The notes below the pieces were generated by a model. It did no database searches. It had not been told where the DNA came from and was given only the letters and a program-made list of their open reading frames with translations. Positions 1 to 6,178 of a stretch of DNA of 6,178 nucleotides are shown here, piece after piece; position 1 is the stretch's first letter, and each line of letters opens with the position of its first letter. The DNA lies in the NCBI GenBank assembly GCA_030837265.1, contig JAUPKV010000056.1:1-6178 (forward strand). The letters are read 5' to 3'. This stretch comes from Methanobacteriota archaeon. Lineage in GTDB: Archaea > Halobacteriota > Methanosarcinia > Methanosarcinales > Methanosarcinaceae. The position numbers were made by a program, and so were the translations under genes.

Positions 1-29
1 GATAGTTACTATCAATACTGCGGCACCGC

Positions 30-124
30 GGGCTCGTGGGGTAGCCAGGATATCCTAATGGGCTTCGAAGTAAAATCATTTACGAAGACACCCATTGACT
101 CGTGTTCGAATCGCGGCGGGCCCG
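30..124 (+). tRNA. tRNA-Arg (anticodon TCG) with a 21-nt archaeal intron
   Basis: A full cloverleaf can be drawn. The acceptor stem is 30-36 (GGGCTCG) with 117-123 (CGGGCCC), discriminator G124, and no encoded CCA. The D arm starts at 39-41 and closes at 54-56. The anticodon stem is 58-62 (ATGGG) with 91-95 (CCCAT). The T arm is 100-104 with 112-116 and has a TTCGAAT loop. Removing 69-89 leaves a normal 7-base anticodon loop, CTTCGAA, with anticodon TCG at 65-67, reading the arginine codon CGA. The intron lies between tRNA positions 37 and 38, the canonical archaeal site. Only 29 bases of upstream sequence are present, so its promoter cannot be judged. The fold was worked out by hand, and every helix pairs with only G-U wobbles as exceptions. 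Confidence 0.93.
69..89 (+). other. tRNA intron with canonical bulge-helix-bulge motif
   Basis: The central 4-bp helix is CTTC (63-66) with GAAG (84-87). The 5' bulge is G67-A68-A69 and the 3' bulge is A88-C89-A90. The inner intron helix is GTAAA (70-74) with TTTAC (79-83), closed by a 4-base loop at 75-78. Cutting after the second base of each bulge excises exactly 69-89. This is the symmetric hBHBh' structure recognised by archaeal tRNA-splicing endonuclease (EndA), and it strongly supports an archaeal source. The exact cut positions are inferred from that rule. Confidence 0.9.
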
Positions 125-127
125 TAG

Positions 128-152
128 TTAATTTTTCTTTTACTTTTCATTT
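128..152 (+). terminator. T-rich termination tract after the tRNA
   Basis: Directly downstream of the tRNA there are three close T-runs (132-136, 138-141 and 144-147) with no hairpin before them. Archaeal RNA polymerase commonly terminates at such U-rich stretches without a stem-loop. The call rests on position and composition only. Confidence 0.55.
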
Positions 153-220
153 CCTGAAGCAAGCCCTGCAAGTACTATTTTTTCTAAGCTCTTTCATTTT
201 TATTCTCAGTACATTACAAT

Positions 221-234
221 CTTAAAGTTAAATT
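221..234 (+). promoter_or_regulatory. Possible TATA box for the acetyltransferase gene
   Basis: The AT-rich element CTTAAAGTTAAATT lies about 32-45 bases before the ATG at 266. With the usual archaeal spacing of roughly 25 bases, transcription would begin near 250, just ahead of the Shine-Dalgarno site. No clear BRE is seen, and the surroundings are AT-rich, so chance matches are likely. Confidence 0.3.
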
Positions 235-265
235 GTGAAGAATACGGGTAAAAAGAGGTCTTGAG

Positions 266-718
266 ATGAAAAAAGAGCCTGAGTTTCCTTTCGAAATAAA
301 ATGGATAAATGCAAAAAAGGACAAAGATCTGGAAGATGCCTTCTGCATTCGAAGAGAGGTTTTCATAAAAGAACAAAATGTGCCAGAAGAAGAGGAGGTT
401 GACGAAGAGGATCTGGAGTCTTATCACATAGTCGTATACGCAGCTGGCAGGCCGGTAGCTACAGGAAGGCTTTTTAAAGCTGGAGAAAGCTGGCTTATTG
501 GAAGGATTTCAGTCCTGAAAGAGTTCAGAGGAAAACAGGTAGGAAAACTTGTTGTGGAAAAACTTCTGGAAAGGGCTGCCGAAACAGAAGCAGCGGACGT
601 CCACGTTCACGCACAAACTCATGCAGTAAGTTTTTACGAAAAGTTTGGATTTATGGCTTATGGAGATACTTTTCTTGAAGCTAACATAGAGCATATCTCA
701 ATGGTGAAAAAGATCTGA
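266..718 (+). CDS. GNAT-family N-acetyltransferase (YjcF/ElaA-like)
   Basis: This 150-residue cytosolic enzyme is predicted to transfer an acetyl group from acetyl-CoA to an amine; the substrate is unknown. The start region (about residues 23-50) resembles the YjcF-like group, with R29-R30-E-V-F-I-K-E-Q followed by an acidic stretch (E41-E49). Strand beta4 and motif A lie at 78-93 (IGRISVLKEFRGKQVG), and motif B at about 116-130 ends in FYEKFGF. The CoA-pyrophosphate loop is R88-G-K-Q-V-G93, so the third residue of the usual Q/R-x-x-G-x-G/A is followed by Q91 where many members have glycine. The start is supported by GAGGT at 255-259, 6 bases before the ATG. Length is normal for a single GNAT domain. 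It stands alone, 676 bases from the atp genes and with no visible link to them. Family assignment is firm, subfamily is moderate, substrate unknown. Confidence 0.9.
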   Translation: MKKEPEFPFEIKWINAKKDKDLEDAFCIRREVFIKEQNVPEEEEVDEEDLESYHIVVYAAGRPVATGRLFKAGESWLIGRISVLKEFRGKQVGKLVVEKLLERAAETEAADVHVHAQTHAVSFYEKFGFMAYGDTFLEANIEHISMVKKI

Positions 719-910
719 GATCTGGGAAGCTTGAAGTTATCTGAGATATATCACGTTCTTCTCACAGTTCTGTTCTCAAATTCTGTTTTCAAGTTTTATC
801 ATCAAATTATATTCTCAAGCTTATTCTCTGAATAATCAATTATAGTTTGAACAGAACTGCATATAGTGATTGGAGAAGAAATTTTCTAACTTGCCGCTTT
901 TAGTCTTCTA

Positions 911-943
911 TTTTTTTATCCGAACAACTCCACGTCGTTTTTT
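911..943 (+). terminator. Possible T-tract terminator downstream of the acetyltransferase
   Basis: Two T-runs (seven at 911-917, six at 938-943) lie about 190-225 bases after the acetyltransferase stop codon. They are the strongest plus-strand T-runs before the atp operon and could end its transcript in the archaeal U-tract manner. The distance from the gene makes this uncertain. Confidence 0.25.
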
Positions 944-1139
944 CTAAAAGCCTAAGGATAAACGTTAGACTTTGCTGCCTTATAAAATGAAAGAGTTGTG
1001 AGACCAAAAGAATGCAATTTAATATGTAAAACAGTAAAGTCAAATTAATATAATTTAATGATTATTTCTTAAAGGGGAAGGGAAACAAAGCATTAATTAG
1101 TTCTTTAGCATAAATATTACAGGTATAAGTAATAAGTAT

Positions 1140-1200
1140 AGTAATTCCTTTGAGGTAGCAGTAAACGTAGTAACTCCTTCTAAGCAAAGTAATTCCTTTG
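1140..1200 (+). repeat. Three-copy short direct repeat upstream of the atp operon
   Basis: The 13-mer AGTAATTCCTTTG occurs exactly at 1140-1152 and 1188-1200. A diverged partial copy, AGTAACTCCTTC, sits between them at 1169-1180. Spacings of copy starts are 29 and 19 bases. The third copy is embedded in CAAAG-TAATTC-CTTTG (1185-1200), a small inverted repeat. The array lies about 130-190 bases before the putative TATA box of the operon. It could be a regulator-binding array, or decayed repetitive DNA. Confidence 0.6.
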
Positions 1201-1328
1201 CCAGAGGTTTTACTTCGAAGCAATACCTTCCATTTTCTCTTCAGCATTTCCTGCTTGTTACAGTTTTTGTGGCATTAAACTAAATGTAAATTCTCATCAT
1301 ATCTGCTCAGTTTCAAGGGTTACATCCC

Positions 1329-1338
1329 TATAATAAAA
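1329..1338 (+). promoter_or_regulatory. Candidate TATA box of the atp operon promoter
   Basis: TATAATAAAA is the best TATA-like element immediately before the operon. Archaeal spacing would place the transcript start near 1357-1362, giving a leader of about 35 bases to the ATG at 1395. Just upstream is a small inverted repeat, AGGG (1316-1319) and CCCT (1326-1329), which touches the box and could be an operator or part of the BRE region. No transcript data are available; the call is from sequence and position. Confidence 0.45.
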
Positions 1339-1367
1339 TGGGCATTTCCATAAATTAAAGGACTTAA

Positions 1368-3197
<1,830 letters not shown>

Positions 3198-3205
<8 letters not shown>

Positions 3206-3536
3206 CAGATCGACAGAGAAACCCTCGAAGGATGAGCCGCCCCTAGCTCTTCGGGTTGGGACAAAAGCTGAACGTAAACTCAAAGCGCAACGTAATGTGA
3301 ATCGGACTGTCTGGCTTGGTTTAGGCATGATGGGACTTATCGGCTGGTCGGTCGCAATTCCGACACTGATCGGTGCGGCACTTGGCCTATGGCTGGACAA
3401 AAACTATCCCGCAAGTTTTTCATGGACTCTCACGATGCTGATTATCGGCCTGTTTGTCGGCTGTTTGAATGCATGGCACTGGGTAGCCAGGGAGCATAAG
3501 GAAATGCAGGAGGAGCAGGAGGATAACAATGAATGA
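3198..3536 (+). CDS. atpQ: N-ATPase membrane protein AtpQ (AtpI-like)
   Basis: This 112-residue protein has a charged cytoplasmic N-terminus (1-37), two hydrophobic segments (about 38-65 and 75-97) and an acidic C-terminus (98-112). The glycine-rich first segment ending in AALGLWLDKNYP matches the AtpI-like 'F0F1-ATPase subunit' family that sits in N-ATPase operons as AtpQ. AtpI relatives are thought to help rotor-ring assembly or divalent-cation transport; which role applies to AtpQ is unsettled. It overlaps atpC by 8 bases and atpR by 8 bases, so it belongs to the same translational unit. Identification rests on topology, the LGLWLD motif and gene order. Confidence 0.85.
3509..3522 (+). promoter_or_regulatory. 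Tandem Shine-Dalgarno sites before atpR
   Basis: Two GGAGG cores (3509-3513 and 3518-3522) lie within the end of atpQ. The second ends 6 bases before the atpR ATG at 3529 and settles that start. The duplicate may only reflect the Glu-rich atpQ tail (QEEQED). Confidence 0.75.
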
Positions 3537-3843
3537 AATTTTGAATCTGATATCGGCGCTGGTAGCTGGCTTTTTTCTCGGAGCCTTTTTCTTCGGCGGT
3601 CTCTGGTGGACGGTTCAGAAGGGACTTTCATCCAGACGACCTGCGTTCTGGTTCCTCGGCAGCATGCTGTTGCGGACTGGAATTGCTATTGCTGGATTTT
3701 ACTTTGCTTCTGGAGGACATTGGGAAAGGCTGCTGATGTGCTTACTGGGATTTTTCATTATGCGCCGTATAGTGACCAGGCTCACCAGGATACCTGAAGA
3801 AGAACCTAATAAACTGACGAAGGAGGCAGGTAATGCATCTTAG
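3529..3843 (+). CDS. atpR: N-ATPase membrane subunit AtpR
   Basis: This 104-residue protein has three hydrophobic segments (about 5-27, 39-61 and 66-80). Charged residues sit in or at the edge of the membrane parts: R50-equivalent arginine in MLLRTGIAIAGFYF (residue 49) and R79-R80 at the end of the third segment. AtpR is found only with N-ATPases. It has been proposed to contact the rotor's ion-binding glutamates through its conserved arginine, but its function is not settled. The gene overlaps atpQ by 8 bases and atpB by 11, so it is probably translationally coupled to both. The call comes from position between atpQ and atpB, size, and topology. Confidence 0.85.
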   Translation: MNEILNLISALVAGFFLGAFFFGGLWWTVQKGLSSRRPAFWFLGSMLLRTGIAIAGFYFASGGHWERLLMCLLGFFIMRRIVTRLTRIPEEEPNKLTKEAGNAS

Positions 3844-4522
3844 TCCTGATGAGCTGATTTTCTGGCAGCACGGTTTTATCAATCTCAATGCTACGATCGT
3901 GTACACATGGGGGCTGATGTTTGTAATGGTAATCGGTTCAAAAATCATTACAGACAAACTTTCAACGGATCTAAAACGTTCACGCTGGCAGAATATTCTG
4001 GAAATCATTGTCATGAGTATTTTGAAACAGATCAAAGATGTTGGCTTAGAGCAGCCGCGGAAGTATCTGGGCTTTCTGGGCACACTCTTTTTGTTCATTG
4101 CCTTAGCTAATCTCTGTATCATCATTCCGGGCTATGAGCCGCCTACAGGTTCTCTTTCAACCACGGCTGCGCTTGCACTATGCGTGTTTGTAGCTGTGCC
4201 AATTTTTGGTATAGAGGAGCAGGGGCTTGGCAGCTACCTCAAATCGTACACGGAGCCGACGATTCTCATGCTGCCGTTTAATATTATCAGCGAACTTTCC
4301 CGCACGCTTGCTCTGGCAATCCGTCTGTTCGGCAACATTATGAGCGGGTCTATGATTGTCGCCATACTGCTGACAATAACTCCATTCTTTTTTCCTATTA
4401 TTATGACAGCTCTCGGCCTGCTCATTGGCATGGTGCAAGCCTACATCTTCAGTATTCTGGCTACAGTTTACATTACTGCCGCCACACGAACTAGCAGGTC
4501 CAGACGTAAAACTGGAGAATAA
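3833..4522 (+). CDS. atpB: N-ATPase subunit a (Fo stator channel)
   Basis: This integral membrane stator provides the ion half-channels next to the rotor ring. It has 229 residues and several membrane segments (about 22-40, 78-99, 109-127, 143-165, 172-192 and 194-217). The essential arginine is R164 in LAIRLFGNIMSG, equivalent to aR210 of Escherichia coli. Q202 in GMVQAYIFSILATVYI corresponds to aQ252. The start is set by GGAGG at 3822-3826, 6 bases ahead, and overlaps the end of atpR by 11 bases. The C-terminus ends in a basic stretch (TRTSRSRRK, 218-226). Recognition is by the universally conserved arginine helix, so confidence is high. Confidence 0.96.
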   Translation: MHLSPDELIFWQHGFINLNATIVYTWGLMFVMVIGSKIITDKLSTDLKRSRWQNILEIIVMSILKQIKDVGLEQPRKYLGFLGTLFLFIALANLCIIIPGYEPPTGSLSTTAALALCVFVAVPIFGIEEQGLGSYLKSYTEPTILMLPFNIISELSRTLALAIRLFGNIMSGSMIVAILLTITPFFFPIIMTALGLLIGMVQAYIFSILATVYITAATRTSRSRRKTGE

Positions 4523-4550
4523 AAATTGAAAAAATAACCCTAACAACAGA

Positions 4551-4555
4551 AGGAG
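4551..4555 (+). promoter_or_regulatory. Shine-Dalgarno site of atpE in an A-rich leader
   Basis: AGGAG lies 5 bases before the atpE ATG, inside a 38-base, A-rich gap (4523-4560). After four overlapping junctions this is the first true gap between atp genes. It may give atpE its own strong translation start, as the rotor subunit is needed in many copies. Confidence 0.7.
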
Positions 4556-4560
4556 ACACT

Positions 4561-4836
4561 ATGACTCTGGATACTAATACGACTATAATCGCGGTGGCAT
4601 CAATTGCCACCTCTGGAATCACGATAGGCATCGGGGTTATCGGGCCCGCAATTGGTGAAGGACGGGCTGTTGCGACAGCTTTGAGTTCACTGGCACAGCA
4701 ACCCGATGCTTCTGCGACCATTACCCGGACCCTTTTCGTAGGCCTGGCTATGATCGAGTCCCTTTCTATCTATTGTTTCGTGGTCTCGATGATTCTGATC
4801 TTCGCCAATCCTTTCTGGAATAAAGCAATTGCCTGA
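4561..4836 (+). CDS. atpE: N-ATPase subunit c (rotor ring)
   Basis: This 91-residue helical hairpin forms the ion-carrying ring. Helix 1 (about 8-43) contains the glycine packing motif G19, G23, G25, G28-P29, G32, G34. Helix 2 (about 53-82) has the ion-binding glutamate E66 in AMIESLSIY and ends in IFANPFW. Compared from memory with the Na+-binding Ilyobacter tartaricus c subunit, E66, S67 and Y71 match its E65, S66 and Y70, while its Q32 is glutamate here (E33 in GPAIGEGRA) and its T67 is leucine (L68). Two carboxylates per site are therefore likely. The polar loop reads A-Q-Q-P (45-48) instead of the usual A-R-Q-P. Ion specificity (Na+ or H+) cannot be settled from this. Confidence 0.96.
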   Translation: MTLDTNTTIIAVASIATSGITIGIGVIGPAIGEGRAVATALSSLAQQPDASATITRTLFVGLAMIESLSIYCFVVSMILIFANPFWNKAIA

Positions 4837-4856
4837 GCTGCAGAGGAAAATAGCCT

Positions 4857-5759
4857 ATGCTGATTGATTGGTTCACAGTCTTTGCGCAGCTGCTTAACTT
4901 CCTCATACTTGTGTGGTTGCTGAAGCGCTTCCTTTACAAACCGATTCTAAAAGCCATAGACGCACGTGAGAAGAAAGTCGCAGATGAACTTGCAGATGCC
5001 GATGCTAAAGAGGCAGAAGCACAAAAAGAGAAAGAAGAGTTCAAGCGTAAGAACGAGGAGTTCGACCAGCAACGTGCTACGCTCTTGAGCAAGACAAAGG
5101 ATGAAGTGAAAGCCGAACGTCAGCGGCTTCTGGAAGAAGCACGAAAGGAAGCCTCCGATTTGAGATCAAAACAGCAGGAAGCATTGAGGAATGACAAACA
5201 GAACTTACATCAGGCAATCAGCCTTCGGGCTCAACAGGAAGTCTTTTCCATTGCACGAAAAGTGCTGAAAGATCTGGCTGGAATAAGTCTGGAAGAGCTC
5301 ACGGTTAATGTGTTTGCTCAAAGGCTGCACGAACTGAAAGATGAAGAGAAAGAGAAGCTGGCTTCTGCGCTTGGTAAATCTTCAAGCCCTGTGCTTGTTC
5401 GCACGGCATTCTATCTTCCACAGGCTCAGCGTGACCTGGTAAAAAAGACGATTAAAGAAACTATTGGTATCGAGATTCAAGCTAGGTTCGAGACAGCGGA
5501 TCTGGTTGGTGGTATTGAGTTAACTGCAAATGGACAAAAAGTGTCATGGAGCATCGCAGGTTATCTAGAATCTCTGGAAAGAAGCATCGATGAACTCTTA
5601 AAAGAGCAGCCTAAAGATGAATCCCAAACTGAACCTGAGATTAAACCTGATGAAACTGAGTCGAAAACCGAATCTGAGGCCAAAATCAGGCCTGAGTCAA
5701 AATCTAACAAATTTGAAATTGAGCAGGGATCTGAGACTAAAATAGTCAATACTGACTGA
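4857..5759 (+). CDS. atpF: N-ATPase subunit b with delta-like C-terminal domain
   Basis: This peripheral-stalk subunit has one N-terminal membrane helix (about 5-26) followed by K-P-I-L-KAID-REKK, typical of b. A long, charged coiled coil runs over about 35-125. The next part (about 127-165) is the b C-terminus. Residues 178-245 look like the C-terminal domain of subunit delta: VLVRTAFYLPQAQRD, then L216-V-G-G-I-E-L, G226, V229 and S232-I. No separate delta gene exists in the visible operon, so this domain probably attaches the stalk to F1. A 49-residue low-complexity tail rich in E, K, S and T follows (252-300). At 300 residues it is well above the ~160 of ordinary b and somewhat longer than I recall for alternative-type b. 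A purine-rich AGAGGA (4842-4847) precedes the ATG. Confidence 0.93.
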   Translation: MLIDWFTVFAQLLNFLILVWLLKRFLYKPILKAIDAREKKVADELADADAKEAEAQKEKEEFKRKNEEFDQQRATLLSKTKDEVKAERQRLLEEARKEASDLRSKQQEALRNDKQNLHQAISLRAQQEVFSIARKVLKDLAGISLEELTVNVFAQRLHELKDEEKEKLASALGKSSSPVLVRTAFYLPQAQRDLVKKTIKETIGIEIQARFETADLVGGIELTANGQKVSWSIAGYLESLERSIDELLKEQPKDESQTEPEIKPDETESKTESEAKIRPESKSNKFEIEQGSETKIVNTD

Positions 5760-5779
5760 AGCCCAAATACAAAGAGTCA

Positions 5780-6178
5780 ATGAACATGGAATCTAAAAGT
5801 CTGAAGGATGTTTTTGACAATGCATTTAATGAAATAAGCCAGATGCGTGAATCATTATCTCCGACGCTCACTCCGCGGGAGATTGGTACTATCATGACAG
5901 TTTCCACAGACATCGCCAATGTTTCCGGCCTTCCCAGTGTGGGTTACGAGGAGCTGATAAAGTTTCCAGGTGATGTGTATGGGATTGCGTTTAATGTGGA
6001 TGAAAACGAAATCGGTGTCGTTCTACTGGGGGAATATTCACTTCTGCATGCGGGGGGCGAAGTTGAACGCACTGGCTGGGTTATGGACGTAGTCGTAGGC
6101 GAAGGACTGCTCGGGCGCATAATCGACCCTCTCGGTCGGCCACTCGATGGCAAAGGACCTGTGATCTCCAGCAAGCGC
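5780..6178 (+). CDS. atpA: N-ATPase subunit alpha, N-terminal part (cut by window end)
   Basis: The frame is open from 5780 to the last base, giving 133 residues with no stop; the gene continues outside the window. An N-terminal helix (about 1-38, ending in LTPREIGTIMTV) leads into the F1 alpha beta-barrel: GYEELIKFPGDVYGIAFNVD, then GVVLLGEYSLLHAGGEVERTG and GRIIDPLGRPLDGKGPV. These are standard alpha-subunit blocks. The P-loop and the rest of the nucleotide-binding domain lie beyond the edge. Alpha binds nucleotide at the non-catalytic sites of the F1 hexamer. An in-frame second ATG at 5786 is an equally possible start; the Shine-Dalgarno match (AAAGAG, 5771-5776) is weak and favours neither strongly. 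A 20-base gap separates it from atpF. Confidence 0.95.
   Translation, partial: MNMESKSLKDVFDNAFNEISQMRESLSPTLTPREIGTIMTVSTDIANVSGLPSVGYEELIKFPGDVYGIAFNVDENEIGVVLLGEYSLLHAGGEVERTGWVMDVVVGEGLLGRIIDPLGRPLDGKGPVISSKR

Noticed and set aside
711..723. AGATCTGAGATCT repeat over the acetyltransferase stop codon
   Set aside because: It is a very short repeat with a one-base spacer, no T-run behind it, and part of it is coding; it is not a credible terminator.
1140..1200. CRISPR-like array reading of the short repeats
   Set aside because: The repeats are only 12-13 bases, unequal in spacing (29 and 19 bases) and only three in number, which does not fit CRISPR repeats and spacers.
1062..1247. Minus-strand 61-residue open frame in the intergenic region
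   Set aside because: It has no recognisable domain, its purine-rich CAGGA abuts the ATG too closely for a usual Shine-Dalgarno site, and it covers the AT-rich repeat region. Chance is the simpler explanation.
5944..6174. Minus-strand 76-residue frame at the right edge
   Set aside because: It is antisense to atpA, whose plus-strand reading gives clear alpha-subunit blocks.

Overview
The window looks like archaeal DNA, most probably from a Methanosarcina-type methanogen. Three things point that way. A tRNA gene at the left edge carries a short intron with a textbook archaeal bulge-helix-bulge splice motif. The non-coding stretches are AT-rich with TATA-like promoter elements. The main locus is a complete-looking 'N-ATPase' operon, the bacterial-type alternative F1Fo ATPase known sporadically in bacteria and in a few Methanosarcina species. 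The genus is an inference; no marker gene proves it.

Left third (1-1394). An intron-containing tRNA-Arg(TCG) at 30-124 is followed by a T-rich terminator-like stretch, then a 150-residue GNAT-family acetyltransferase (266-718) with a good Shine-Dalgarno site. About 675 bases without a convincing gene follow (719-1394). They are very AT-rich, hold T-tracts and a thrice-repeated 12-13 base motif, and end in a likely TATA box for the operon.

Right two thirds (1395-6178). Eight tightly packed plus-strand genes run in the order atpD (beta), atpC (epsilon), atpQ, atpR, atpB (a), atpE (c), atpF (b), atpA (alpha, cut by the window end). The first five genes are linked by start/stop overlaps of 4, 8, 8 and 11 bases; atpE and atpF have their own leaders of 38 and 20 bases. 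This is the N-ATPase order (atpDCQRBEFAG); the gamma gene atpG would be expected just outside the window. There is no separate delta gene. Instead subunit b is 300 residues long and its C-terminal half carries a delta-like domain, followed by a 49-residue charged tail.

Together the genes encode an ion-translocating rotary ATPase. AtpD and AtpA form the catalytic hexamer, AtpC the central-stalk epsilon, AtpF the peripheral stalk, AtpE the rotor ring and AtpB the stator channel with its essential arginine. AtpQ and AtpR are small membrane proteins specific to this family. The rotor subunit has two glutamates in the ion-binding region (E33 and E66). A methanogen normally makes ATP with an archaeal A-type ATPase, so this enzyme is best read as an acquired extra ion pump. 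The system is known as a family; the points worth a second look are the tRNA intron, the b-delta fusion with its tail, the altered polar loop of AtpE, the altered DELSEED motif of AtpD, and the unexplained upstream repeats.
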